64,000 nt of DNA from Paguma larvata (taxonomy: Eukaryota; Chordata; Mammalia; Carnivora; Viverridae), in the NCBI GenBank assembly GCA_030068075.1, contig CM057826.1, forward strand, positions 62,469,312 through 62,533,311. The letters run 5' to 3'. Below, in pieces: positions 23,035 through 34,455 of the stretch. A program made the translations under genes and the position numbers. The notes below the pieces were generated by a model. That model ran no database searches. It was not told the DNA's origin and saw only the letters and a list, made by a program, of their open reading frames with translations. The first letter of the stretch is position 1, and each line of letters opens with the position of its first letter.

Positions 23035-23564
23035 GGTCTGCCACAGGGTAGGTCTATGGCTCTCTCAGCTTGCCAGAGGGCACTGATCTTGCCCTCCCCC
23101 GAGTGCGAGCAGTGGGCTTTTCCAGTTATTTATGCCTGGCTGCCTGGCCATCTATCCACTCAACCGGGCAGGAAATGACAGAGTCATCTTCTGCTCCCTG
23201 CTGCCTCCCTCCCGGTCAGGACGGTCATCTCCTTACCCTGCCCCCCAGATGCTTTTCACATCGGTTCCTCATTCCTCATTCGTCATCTCCAGCGGCCTGT
23301 TCCAGGTCAGGCTCCCTCTGCAGTGTGGTGACAGCCTCCACCCTCGTCCCCCTCACACAGCAGAGCTGTCCCTACAGCATTCTGATCCCACCGGCCCCGC
23401 TTTCCCATGCTCAGTCTGCTGGCACAGACCAAACCTTTTCTTCTAGAACGGCGCTGCCCCCGGATACGTCCTGCCTCAGACTCTTTACTTCCGCTATTCC
23501 CACAGACTGGAATACCCCTCTTCGCTGCCCTCTCCAGGCCTCTGCCTTTCCCCCAAGGCTGGTG

Positions 23565-23600
23565 CATCCCCTCCCCCCCACCCCCCACCCCCCACTCCCG
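23565..23600. repeat. C-rich low-complexity tract
   Basis: ctcccccccaccccccacc-type run. The minus strand is a G-tract sequence that could fold as a quadruplex. The surrounding 23035-23730 is C-rich intron without a gene. Confidence 0.85.
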
Positions 23601-23734
23601 TCCCTGCAGCAGGGCACACACACTGCATTCCTCCCCTGCCCGATGGTGAGCACCCCAGAAGCCCTCTCTGCGGTGCAGGGCTCAGTGCCTGGCACAGAGC
23701 AGGTCCCGCAGTAACTTACTCCTCCCCTCACTCA

Positions 23735-24060
23735 GAAAGAGGTAGTGAGGGCCTCTAGTGCGCCAGGCCCTGTCCCAGGGGAACAAGACAGGCCGTCCAC
23801 TCCTTGAGCTGAGCTTCCAGTTCCAGGCAGATGGACGACACACAAGTCAAACAGGGAACCTATCCAAGCGTGCCAGGGATACTATCTGAGATGGGGTGCT
23901 CAGGGAAAGCCTCTCTGAGGAGGTGGCCTGAGCCGAGATCTGGACAATGAGCTGAGCTACAGCATCGATAGGAACAGCATCCTGGGTAGAGGGAACAGCA
24001 GGTACGGTGGCTCCAAAGCAGGACTGATCTTAGACTGCTGGGAGAACAGGTAAGCGGCCA
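23735..24060 (+). repeat. L2-type ancient repeat
   Basis: gtgcgccaggccctgtcccag, tctctgaggaggtggcctgag and gggaacagcaggtacggtgg are the common words of an old L2-class element. Sequence from 24061 to 25009 is plain, with a 21-bp imperfect tandem near 24677-24715. Confidence 0.55.
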
Positions 24061-25544
24061 GGTGTTAGATGGTGATTCGGGAGGACAGGGGCCCATGACA
24101 TCTGAAGGGACAGGAGAAAAGGGGACAGGAGGGGCAGAGCCAGCCGCTTTCCAGCTAGGGTAGTGACAGTGCTGTTTGCATAGGGAGCTGGCCATTTGGA
24201 GTGGCCACACTAGACGGCTAAGAGGGAACTTTCCACAGAGACAGGCCCAAAGGTCCTGCAAGGGGGATTGGAGTCTTCTGGCCTGAGGTCCTTATTGAAG
24301 CCTTTCCTCCTCCAAGAGCAAGGAGAAAGCTGCTCAGAGGGACAGGAGAAAGGGAAGATCTTCAGAGAGCCCTAAAGGTGGAGGCCAGGAGGAGCTCCCG
24401 AATCAGACAGAGGAGTCCTCGGCAAATGGAGAACGGGTTTCAGTGGCGAGGCGGAGGTAGAAACCAGACTGTCTGTGGCTGAGTCAGGAACAGGATGGAG
24501 GACAGAACTAGGCCCCGAGGGCAAGAGAGAGAAGAGACCTAGGCTGGAGAGGGGAAAAAGAGTTAAACGAGTGTTCTTCTTGTCCTGGAGGGAGGAGAGT
24601 TGAGCATCCTTGGAGACCCGTGGGCCTTCGAGGCATTTTACATAGCTCAGTGACCCTGCCTCCAGGAAGCCCTCCTGGATGCCTCAGATCAAGCCCTGGA
24701 TACCTCAGATCAAGGTGTTCTCACAGCACCAGTGCTTCTCTGACAGAATTCTGACTATGGGTTACAATTAATCATAGACTTACTGCTCTGACACCTAGCC
24801 AATGTCTGTCTCCCATAAGTGAGTGAGCTCCTGAGAGAGGGGCTGGGTTTTGCCCTCCGTGGTAAGTTCAGGCCCCAGGACCAGGCAGGGCAGAGGATGC
24901 CCGGGAGAGTAGGCACAGTCCTGGCGTGGAGGCCCCAGAGGGAGCCAAGACTGCTGGCCGGTGAATTGGCCCAGAAGGAGGTCACGCTGACCTTGAAGCC
25001 AGCAGGCCTGTGGGCTGTGAGCACATCTCAGCAGGGCGCGGACGTGCCGGGAAGCAGGGCGGATGCAGACACTGCACGAGTGCACTGCCCGTCTGGAGCG
25101 CCCCGCTCCCACCTGCACCCCACCCGCACCCGGCCCCGCGTCCCCTTCCGTCCCCCCACCCCCTCATGCCCTTTTGTGCAGCTCAGATGGCAGCACCCCG
25201 CTTCGGGTTCAGGAGCAGATGAAGGTCTCCCTTGTGCGCATCGAGCTGAGGTCGGGCTCTGGCCGAGCGTGTGCACACGACAGAGGACCAGGCCCTGGTT
25301 GGGTCCTCGTTGGATGAAACCTCCCCGTTCCCACCCAGCACCTTTCTCTAGGATGGGGTTTGGGAGAGAGGCACCAGGCGCCCCAGGGACCGGCCTGCCG
25401 TCCCAGCTGGTCCAAGCGGGACAGCGGGGTGTGCGGCCCAGCATGTGGACCCACGAGTCTTCTCCTAGGACCTCCCTTGGGTGGGGACCCCCACCAGGGA
25501 ACAGGAGCTGAGGTGGGAGACCCTCAGCAGCCTTTAGCTTCCTT

Positions 25545-25875
25545 CAATTCATTAAGATCTGTAAATTTCTCATTAATGTACTTAAAGTTCGTTTTAAGGG
25601 GAACAAGCACAGAGATAATTGATAATAAACCCTCAGTTAATGCCCTCGGTTTACTGTATGTAATTTATATCCGCAGATAGCGTCTCTCACTCCCAATTAC
25701 CCATTTAGCTGTGGCGATAACAGCAGTTCAATCAGACCGATACCAACTTTTATATATTCCAGCCTGAGAGCAATAAATACCCACGCAGGGAGACTCACTG
25801 GGCCCACTGCATTTTTTTTATTAAGATTTAAATATTCATGCAATTATTAGTGATTTATTAAGAGCTAATGACCCC
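25545..25875. promoter_or_regulatory. Candidate conserved non-coding element D (strongest)
   Basis: 330 bp of AT-rich sequence interrupt GC-rich intron at both edges: tctcattaatgtacttaaag, gataattgataataaac, ccgcagatagcgtctctcac, gtggcgataacagcag, gcaattattagtgattta and ttaagagctaatgacc. It holds many TAAT cores plus retained CpGs (gttcg, ctcgg, ccgat). No repeat wording. The best enhancer candidate in the window by inspection. Confidence 0.55.
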
Positions 25876-26384
25876 TTCAAGAGGCTCTAAATCTTCACCC
25901 ACAGAGGCCCTGGCCCTCCCCTCCCCCTTTGCCCCTATCTCTCCTTATTGCCCCCCACCCCCAGTCAGAGAAACGAGCTGCTCTCCCACAGCCCAGATGA
26001 CATCAGAGCGTCACCCGAGTTTCCATGGCTATGGCAGACAGGTGAGGTGGAGGCCAAGGACAAGGTCAGGCCCAGGGAGGGGCTGGGCTCCATGAGGGCG
26101 GAAGCTTACTCTCCCTTCCCAATCAGACCTGGAGGACTCGAGGATGAGGAGGCTGCCCACCAGTCCCTCCACACACCCCCAGTGACCTGCAGCCTCCTCC
26201 AGGCTGGTTTCCAGGAGCACGCCTTCCCCACCTCATTCTGGCATTAGTGTTGCTCCACCCACTCCTGACGCGCCCCTACACCGCTGCTACCCCTCACTGG
26301 TCTGAGTCTTCCCATCCCTTTCCGGGAGACAGAAGGCCAGCTTCTTTCTCCCCTGCTGCCCTTCCCTTCCTAGCTTTCATTTTT

Positions 26385-26602
26385 TTTTTTAAATTTTTTA
26401 ATGCTTATTTATTTTTGAGAGAGAGATTGAGCACGAGCAGGGGAGGGGCAGAGAGAGAGGGAGACACAGAATCTGAAGCAGGCTCCAGGCTCTGAACTGT
26501 CAGCACAGAGCCCGACGCGGGGCTGGAACTTACGAACCATGAGATCATGACCTGAGCCGAAGTCGGATGCTCAACAGACTGAGCCACCCAGGAGCCCCCC
26601 AT
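26385..26602 (-). mobile_element. Carnivore SINE, felid subfamily
   Basis: Minus-strand copy with gagagagagattgagcacg, gaagcaggctccaggctctg and ctgagccacccaggagcc. The diagnostic cacagagcccgacgcgggg wording is felid-type. It is flanked by the 11-bp duplication ctttcattttt (26374-26384 and 26603-26613). Little decayed, so relatively young. Confidence 0.95.
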
Positions 26603-26814
26603 CTTTCATTTTTAAATACTCCACACTGGTTGCATCAAGGATGAGAGAGTGTGCAGGGATCTAGGTTTTGGGGACTCGAGGCCCAGAGAGGGCAGTGGCT
26701 TGCCTCAGGCTGCACAGCAAGGCCCAGGCCACCAGTCTCTCCTTCCTCCATGTTCACTCACACCCTCTCCCCTACCTTCCTCTAGTCCTCGTCCCCCCGC
26801 CCCTGCAAGACCTC

Positions 26815-26975
26815 GGAGCCCATTAAAGGGGCAGGAAAGATAATGAGCAAACCAGGAAAACATGAAATCAATATTAGGAAAAAAAAGTACGGCTGCCATT
26901 AAGTAAAATAAACAAGCTGGTAATTATTTGGACAGCAGGTAATTAAAATGGGGCGAGGGCTCATTACTGTCTCGT
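26815..26975. promoter_or_regulatory. Candidate conserved non-coding element E
   Basis: aaagataatgagcaaacc, catgaaatcaatattagg, ggctgccattaagtaaaa, gctggtaattatttgga and gcaggtaattaaaatgg: repeated TAATT cores in an AT-rich island. No repeat signature. Confidence 0.5.
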
Positions 26976-29454
26976 CAGGGGTATGATGGGCGCAGCCAGA
27001 CACCCTCTTCGCAGCTGGAAGTTCACAGCCAGGCTGGGCTCCTACCCGCTCAGAATTGAGGGGGGGGTGTCGCAGGGGGGTTCCTCTGCGGATGCCTGCC
27101 CCAGTCCTACCTGTATCTCTGTCTTCTGTAGCACTCTCTGGCTCTCCGGGGGTCAGAGGTTAAGGGGCAGCCCCTAACCTGCTGTCCACCTCTTCTGACC
27201 CCCTCCGCTTTCCCAGCAGGGAGTAGCTCTCTGCCCTTTCTGCAACCCTCGGCCTCTAGGAAAGGGGCAGTGCCTGCAGACCGCAAGCAAGGGCGGGTGC
27301 TTGTGCCTACAATTAAACCCCAGCCACCTGGGGTGCTAGACGGATGACTCCTGCTGCCTAGAACTCGGGGGGGACTTCCTTCAGGGAGCCATGATGAGGA
27401 GAGGTCCTAGGGAGAAGACAGAATGGTGGGGTGCCGGCAAGGGTGGGAAGAGTCAGGGAGGAGCAGGATACTGGGGGGCAGAGCAGTGACTGGGGGCCCT
27501 CCCCCTGCTGTGACCCCAGTTCTTAGATCTGTCAAGTTCGAGGAGACCTTGGACGTCATCCAGTCTGTCTTTGGCCGGCCACCTTGCTTGGCCCACAAGG
27601 TGTTTAGATGTTTAAATTAGTTGTCAGCATTTTAAAACAGGAAATTTCACATAAAAATGGATTTCCAGCTTCTCTTCAAAGAAAGTGTAGTAGCGGCTGA
27701 CTGGGCTGCGCTGACCCCTTGGAGAAGCATCTTTGCCGTCTGCTTCTGGCCCCCACCCAGCCCCTGAAGACACCTGAGTTCGCCACCCAGACCCTTCCAA
27801 GGCTCTCACAGGCAGTGAGGACTTCACAGCAGTGCCCAGGACTTCATAGCCTGTAGAGGACTGGAGACCCAGTCTTCTGATGCCCAACTAAGGTCTCTGT
27901 CCCCTGCTCTCAGCAAGTACGTGCCTTGGGCCAGTCGCTGGCGGGGATATAAATGACACGGTTCCCAGCCCAGAGCTTGCAGTCAGGAAGGAGGGATACT
28001 TTATCTCAACCACCGTTACTGACCCCCAACTTGCCAGTCCCTGAGGTGGACCCTGCTGCGAAGAGGTGGCTCACATCCGCGTGCACTTAGGGTGCCCGGT
28101 CTGATGGAAGGAGCAGCCGCTGCACAACCAGCCTGTGTCAGCCAATAATGCTCTCTCAGCCAGGAAGCCAGAGGAGCAAGCCATGCGTCTCCGCCGCAGA
28201 GAGGAGCTGGGGAGGCGTCAGGAGAAGGTGACACTTCGAATTATGAATTGACAGGGCTAGTGGGCATTGCGAGCGAGTGGGGTGCCCTGCGGGTGCAGGG
28301 AGAAGACGGAGTGAGGGCAAGGGTCCAAGCGTGCAGTGCGAGTGGATTGGGGACACACCGAGCCAGCTGCAGGGTGTGGGTTGGTGCCCGGGATGAGGCT
28401 GATGCATTGGGTGGGGTGGGGTTAAGGGAAGCTGACCTTTACCCTGTGGTCAGTGGGAACCATTTAGGGGCTCGAAGTGTGGGATCAGATTTTCTTTCTA
28501 GAAAGAGCCCTGTTTGGTATAGTTGAGGATGGCACCAAAGCCAGGAGGTGGTCATGGGAAGGCAAGTTATGGGCACTGGGGGTGGGGGCCTGAGGGATTG
28601 GGTAGCCGTAAAGCAAGACAGGAAGGACTGGGTGGGAGAAAGGCTGGGGTGGCGCTCAGGGGGCTAGAAGAGGTCAGGGAGCAAGAGGGCCCAGTGGCTC
28701 TGAGACTCCTACCGAGGCTCCTTGGGACTGTAGCCCTGCTGACTAAGAGCAATCTCTGAGAGCAGGCGGTTTCGGGGAGCCACTGAGCCCAACTTGGGAC
28801 GTGCCTGGTGTGAGGTTCTGGGAAAGGAGGGAAAGGAGAGCTCAGCAGTTGGGGGGTGGCTAGGGACCCTAGTTGAGGAGCCATGGTCAGGAGGCGGGGG
28901 GAAGCCATGGGAGGAGGGGCCCCAAGAAAGGGCAGAGCACAGGTGGGCAAGCCACATGGATGGGGAGCGGAGGAGGAGCGGGGTGCAGGCTCGAATACCA
29001 CTGCTGCTGGTAGGGGCTGGATCTGGCCTGGGTTTTCCTGCGGGTCCCTGTATGAAGAGAAGTCCAGATGGGCTCAGCTGCTGGGAATGGGGTCACAGGA
29101 TGGCTGGTGACCTGTGGCCACAAGGTTGTCATCCTGGTGAGGGCATTGGCCACCTCAGTCAGACTTAGCCTGAAGGACAGTAGGCAGTGTTGTTATATGT
29201 GTGTGTGTGTACAAGGCTTGGCGTGTGTGCACCCATGAATGAGAGCACGAGGCACAGCGAATATGATTCTGGAATGCTGTGTGCCCAGGACTTCCTAGTG
29301 GGGGCTGTGGCCACTGGCCGCTCTGTGGGGGCAAGCGTTCGAGTCTGTCTTGGGCACGACTGTGTGGCCTGTGCCTAACGCGGTGCCTGGTGCATTGAGC
29401 CTGGCACATATTTGGTGAACGCACGTGTCCTGATTAAGAGCTTAGGGTGCTGTA
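26976..29454. other. Intron sequence without recognised gene
   Basis: GC-rich. It contains a G-run pair near 27058-27082 and an AT-rich patch at 27600-27670 that may be an old DNA-transposon or L2 scrap. A short (TG) run sits at 29195-29212. No exon is supported. Confidence 0.6.
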
Positions 29455-29780
29455 GCCACCTGGCCTGGGTAGGAACCTATCTATCACTCACTACTTACTT
29501 CACCTCTCTATGCCCCGGTTTCATCGTCTGGAAGTTGGAGATTTAAAATAGTTCTTTGTCAGGGCGCCTGGGTGGCTCAATTGGTTAAGTATCCAACTCT
29601 GGATCTCAGCTCAAGTCTTGATCTCAAGATTGTGAATTCGAGCCCTGCATTGGGCTCCGTGCTGGGGGTGAAGCCTACTTAAAAATAGGTAAATAAATAA
29701 ATAAAAATAATTCATTGTTCTTTGCCTCCTAGAATTATCATGAGGCTTAGATAAGAAAATCCATGTTATGCTAAGACTGA
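29455..29780 (+). repeat. MIR fragment split by a SINE
   Basis: Left part acttcacctctctatgccccggtttcatcg (29500-29550) and right part cctcctagaattatcatgaggcttagata (29725-29755) are consecutive in MIR. The carnivore SINE at 29559-29716 interrupts them. Confidence 0.75.
29559..29716 (+). mobile_element. Carnivore SINE nested in MIR
   Basis: Head gggcgcctgggtggctcaat, body gattgtgaattcgagccc and an (aaat) tail. Target duplication gttctttg at 29551-29558 and 29717-29724. Confidence 0.93.
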
Positions 29781-30054
29781 ATATATGCACGCGTGAGTGC
29801 GTGTGTGCACGTGCACGCGTGTGTGGGCGGGCATTTGTTGGCTGTGGTTGTGGGAAGTATCTCCCACTGGCCAAGGGCACTTCTCTGTGTGGCCATCGTC
29901 CGGTCTCTGGGCTGTCCAGGGGCCGAGACTGCCCTGCGCTGGCCGGTGCACACAGGCTAGGGAGCGGTATTGCTGCTCCTACACCACTCCTGGCCTCCAC
30001 TCTGGCCAGGCTGGCATTAAACCAGTGAGATATGAAATGCCACCATATCTGGGA

Positions 30055-30150
30055 CAGGGTCTTTAATTAAATTAATTGCCAGCAACATTGTAAAAATGCT
30101 GATGGGGTCATAAACGGCGCATCGCTGATGCCATTCATCATTTCCTCGGA
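30055..30150. promoter_or_regulatory. Candidate conserved non-coding element F
   Basis: gtctttaattaaattaattg, gtaaaaatgctgatgggg, cataaacggcgcatcgctg and gccattcatcatttcctcgg: a palindromic TTAATTAA homeodomain cluster followed by CpG-bearing sequence. No repeat wording. Confidence 0.45.
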
Positions 30151-30504
30151 CTTGCTGGGGGCCTCACCTGGGCTAGGGGTGGGACTGGGCGTGCGGGCCT
30201 GAGCCCCTGGGGAGCTCTGCAGCCCAGGGCCTCTGGCGGGGGGGCTGGCAGATGGCAGGCAGACCACGGAGACGGGAATGGGAGTGGGCGGGGCACTTGT
30301 TTCAAGTGTGGAACAATTGCACAATTCTTAACGGAGCCTGGATGGTTACCTGGAGAAGGGCCTGGATGGAAATGGAGACGGGTGGCCCGGGAGCTGACCG
30401 GGCCCAGGGAAGGAGGGGCAAGGGGGGCATCCCTCAGCCTGCCGGGCAGGCAGAGTTATCCTGGATCCATGGGCAATGTGAGAATCTGACCCAGCCTGGC
30501 CACT

Positions 30505-30570
30505 GATAGCTGAACGACCTTGAGCAAGTCCTTCCCGTCTCTGAGCCCCAGTTTCCTCACTGGGAAGACA
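30505..30570 (+). repeat. MIR core fragment
   Basis: acgaccttgagcaagtcctt and gagccccagtttcctcactg: the conserved MIR centre only. Confidence 0.7.
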
Positions 30571-30801
30571 GGTACACCCCCATCCTGCCCGCCCGCCCAG
30601 AGCCCTCCTGGCCCCCCTCCCATGGCCTCCTGCCCTGCAGGGAACTGTGCCAGGGATCCTGTTACGTCTCTACCAGCTAGGGCTGCCGAAGGCCCTGGCA
30701 GGACTCGGAGCGTGTATGCTGACCTCCTGCTGAGCAATGGCGAGGAGGCTGGGCCAGCGCCCACCACCCACCTCTGCCAAGTAAAAGGTAGAAGAGGCCT
30801 G

Positions 30802-30802
<1 letters not shown>

Positions 30803-30856
<54 letters not shown>
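30803..30856 (+). repeat. (CA)n microsatellite
   Basis: About 26 uninterrupted CA units. Likely polymorphic. Confidence 0.97.
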
Positions 30857-30858
<2 letters not shown>

Positions 30859-30964
30859 CGCACCCCATCCCAACCGGAAACACTCCCACAGCAACACACA
30901 CTCCACCAGCAGAAGATTCCATAGTAAGAGAAGGCCTTCCTTCCCTAGTTCTCTCTGGGCTGTG

Positions 30965-31135
30965 CGACCACATAATTACCCTGGATTCCATTCTATTTAA
31001 TTGCAGCTTATTAAATTCTAACCAGCCAATTATCAGCCACAATTACAGCTTAATTCAGGGACACAATAGCTATTTTATCGTTTGTTAATCAAATGCTTAT
31101 TTAGGCCTCAGCTTTATTAACTATTTCTCTGGCCC
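30965..31135. promoter_or_regulatory. Candidate conserved non-coding element G
   Basis: cacataattaccctggattc, tatttaattgcagcttatt, gccaattatcagccacaat, tacagcttaattcaggg and tatcgtttgttaatcaaatg. At least six TAATT/ATTA cores lie in 170 bp without repeat wording. It begins about 110 bp after the CA microsatellite. Confidence 0.5.
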
Positions 31136-31329
31136 AAAGCAAGGCCCTGTGGCAGGAAGGGGCACTGGGAAGAGGCCCCTGGGAACTTGTCCCCCCCCCA
31201 TCACAGCACTCCCTCCCTTGGCATCCCAGTAGTTTCTAAGTCCCCTTCCCTGGTGGGTTTGGGGAACCTTAGGGATGGCAGCGGTGTGACACTAAGTGTG
31301 GGCACTGGGTAAAGTTGGAAGACCCGAGT

Positions 31330-31720
31330 TTGCTCGTTCCTGAATTCAGCACACGTTTATTAAGCACCTACTATGTGCCAGGCCCTGGGCTGGGTTCTGG
31401 GACTACAGCAGTGAACCTGACAAGTGTGGTCCCTGCTCTCATGAAACATTTCAGGGAAGGGGACATGGACGATAACAAGCAAGTTTACAAACAGGATGAT
31501 AGCGGTGAGTGCTATGAGGGAAACAGACTGGGAAAGAGATAGGAGGCTTGGAGGGGCTACTTCAGATACAGTAACTTGAAGGTGGTAACACTGGAGCTGA
31601 GACCTGAGGGATTCTAGGGGGCAGCTGGAGAAGAGCAAGGGGCAGCCGTTGTTGCAGGTGGAAGAAAGAGCAAGTGCAAAGGCCCTGTGGTGAGATAAGC
31701 TTGGAGGGTTTGAGAAACAG
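31330..31720 (+). repeat. L2/MIR-type ancient repeat
   Basis: ttattaagcacctactatgtgccaggccct, gtggtccctgctctcatga, gggaaacagactgggaaa and ggccctgtggtgagat wording in the usual order. Confidence 0.7.
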
Positions 31721-33229
31721 AGAGGGTCAGCATGTACACAGAGTGAGTAGAGGATGGTGAGGTGGACAGGGCCAGACCCTGGTCCAGTAAGTGCCCAGAG
31801 CCCCTGGCCTGTGCCTGGCCTGGGATGGGAGTTGTCGAGAACTCACACAGCCCTTTGTCGCTGGATGACTTTACGTAAGTCCTGAGCTTGCATTCCCTGT
31901 CTGTAAAATTAGGGGCCAGCAGAAAGCGGAAAGCACCTGAGTACAGCTGCCAGATGACAAGCCTGGCGTGCGGCAGCTGTGGGCACTGTGGTCTGGCCAC
32001 ACTAGGCGTGAGTGTCCTCTGAGCTGGCGAAGTGGACTGTCCCCCACCCCTACCTGCCTTGTTCTTTGCAGTTCAGCCTGTCTGCCTGCCCTCCTTGTGG
32101 CGCCTGTGTCTGTCCTTGTGACCAGGCCCCTGGAGCCCAATGGGGAAGAGGGTGACTTTCCTCCGATCTTGGGGAGGTGGCTGCTGCTTCTGTGGCACTT
32201 TTGCGCATGCATTGCCATGGAAACCGGAGTGCCGCGTGAGCGTGTGTGTGAATGTGGGTTGGGGTAACAGCCCCCCACCCTGTTACTTCCACCTCGTGCA
32301 CACTCCTAGACCGGACAGACTGCAGCTGTGTCCTCCCCCGTTCCCTGACCACGCGTGCACTGGGGCAAGAGAGCCTGGCCCCAGACCTGTCTCTGCCCTC
32401 CGGGAAGTCCTTGCTATCGGGAGCGAGAAGCGGCAGCCAGGGAGACAGATGATTGAGGGATGGGCCAAGGGGCAGGGAAGGGAAAGAGGCGCATCACTGG
32501 GCACCTCAAGACACTGGGCAGGGTGGCAGTACTAACCCACCTCAACCTGGTGCAGGGTCAGCAGATGTGGCCCAAATGAGGAAACAGAGGCTTAAGAAAC
32601 AGCAGCAGCCGAGTGAGCCCCCAGAGCAGCTGGCAGGCAGCGCAGAGGTTTCTTCCATGTTGGATTTGGAGAATCCTGGGGCACACACCCCAGCTTGCCC
32701 TCGCCCCGTGGCACCCCGTTGTCACCTCCAGGCAGGTCCATGTGTCCGAGTTGCTGCCTGGAACCGCAGGGCTCTTTGTGTGGCTCCCAGATCTGTCATC
32801 TTGGGGCCTCCGGCCCACCGTTCCTGCATTCCCCCTGCTTCCCACAGCTGTCTCTGCATCTCTGACAGCAAGTGCAGTTTGTCTCTGTGTATCAGAGCCT
32901 CCTGGTGAAGCTCCCTCATCGTAGGATCGCCCACGTTTCAAAAATAATAACTCACGAAGCGATCTCAGGCCGCAAAGGTGCAAATGGGCAGGAGAGCAAA
33001 AATCCCCATTCCCCGGCACGCGTGCAGCCCTCAGCGCCCCGCGCTGTGGCCCTGGCCCACGCGCTCTGCCTCCCTGGGGTCCAGCACCCTTGCTTCCGAA
33101 ATCAAGTTCCCTGTCCATTCATGTCTTTGGGGGATCGATTGACTGGAGGCCAAGCAGAGCTGGCCTCCCGTCCTCCACTTTCAGCCCTCCTTTCTGGGCT
33201 CTGGTCCTGTTCAAGGGAATGATGTTCGC
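31721..33229. other. Intron sequence without recognised gene
   Basis: GC-rich, with only chance open frames. The notable item is a tight motif group at 32200-32226: tgcgcatgc (NRF1-like) beside attgccatggaaac (RFX X-box-like). Confidence 0.5.
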
Positions 33230-33490
33230 CGTGCACTCAACAAACACCTACTGGGCACTGGCTCTGTGTCAGATCCTGGCCATCTTGGGGGATGTGCAAA
33301 GGATGTCACCGTTCAGTCCCTGCCCTCAAGGTGCTGACAGTGGGGAGGCAGACTCACAAATGGTGACAGCATGAGGTTTGAGATGCTGGGCAAGTTCGGC
33401 TGAGCTGTGGGAGCTCAGAGGAAGTGCGGCCACTCTGCGTGGGTGTCAGAGAAAGCTTCCCACGGGAGGAGGTTATTTGAGTCAGCTTTG
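33230..33490 (+). repeat. L2/MIR-type ancient repeat
   Basis: caacaaacacctactgggca, tcagtccctgccctcaaggt and gaaagcttcccacgggagg wording. The flank 33491-34357 shows nothing else. Confidence 0.6.
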
Positions 33491-34357
33491 AAGGATGAGT
33501 AGAAGTCACCTGGGCATACAGACCTACGAGGCCTTCAGGTCTGGCCCAGAAGAAAGAGAGGTTCTCTTCCCAGCAGCCCAATCCAAGTCCCAGAGTCCCG
33601 TCTGTTCGGGTGGGGTGACCTGCCCATCTGTGAACTGGTCAGTGGTGTATGCCCGCTTCTGGGGCCAGATTATGGGCTCAGCCCACCTGGACGGAATGAG
33701 CACATGGCCTGAGCGGGGTGGGGGGAGCATCCTCTGCCGAAAACCAGGTACTCTTAGCCAGAAGGGGAGGGAGGCAGAGCCTGGAACACAATGCGCACGA
33801 GCCCTTGAGGAACTACAAACAGTCAAGATCCCATCCCACAGAGCACACTTGGAGGGAGGCCCCAGAGGCAGGCCAAGTGGCAGCCCAGGCCCTGGGCCAA
33901 CAGGGCCTCCAGTGCCAGGGGAAGGGCATGGTGGGTAAGCTTGTGGCACTCTCTTCTCTCCGCCTAGGCCTATAGAGTGGGAACACCCAGGCCGCAGGGG
34001 GACCTACCAAATGCTAATCTCCAGGCGAGGCATTCTGGGAACATAAGCGCCCAGGCGTCAAGGGGCTCAGTGCTGGGTGAACTGCCAGGAAAAGTTGGGG
34101 CTGGAGAAAGAGACGGCTGCCAGGCCCCAGCTCCTTCCTCTACCCCGTATCAAATCCAGAACATTTCTCAGAGTAGACAAAGCAGGGGCCTGTGGCTCTG
34201 ACCACCGGGACTGTCAGGGAAAGCTCGGGAGGATGAAAGGAGCAGGTGGCAGCAGGGGCAAGGCTGCGTTTGGGACAGAGTGCTCCCATCTCCCAGCTGA
34301 ATGAGGCTGGGTGACACCCTGCCCCCTCCCCTCACCCCCTCCCAGGGACTGAGCCTT

Positions 34358-34455
34358 TGCTCAGAAAATACCAGTTCATTAATAGCTTGATTAATCACAC
34401 CTCGTATTTTCATGGTGCTTTTAAAAATAAAACATTTGAAAGCATTTTCACACCC
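34358..34455. promoter_or_regulatory. Candidate conserved non-coding element H
   Basis: ctcagaaaataccagttcat, taatagcttgattaatcaca and cgtattttcatggtgcttt, with attaat/ttaatcac homeodomain sites. It borders GC-rich DNA on both sides. Confidence 0.4.

Noticed and set aside
22827..23051. Frames of alternating Cys/Val or His/Thr
   Set aside because: Translations of the CA/CG microsatellite; the same holds for 30520-31042 and 54306-54839.
24819..25511. 230-codon plus-strand frame
   Set aside because: Pro/Gly/Arg-rich translation expected from GC-rich sequence; no domain recognised and no repeat of coding texture in other frames.
32558..33118. 186-codon minus-strand frame
   Set aside because: No recognisable domain and no splice or start context; overlapping frames are open too.
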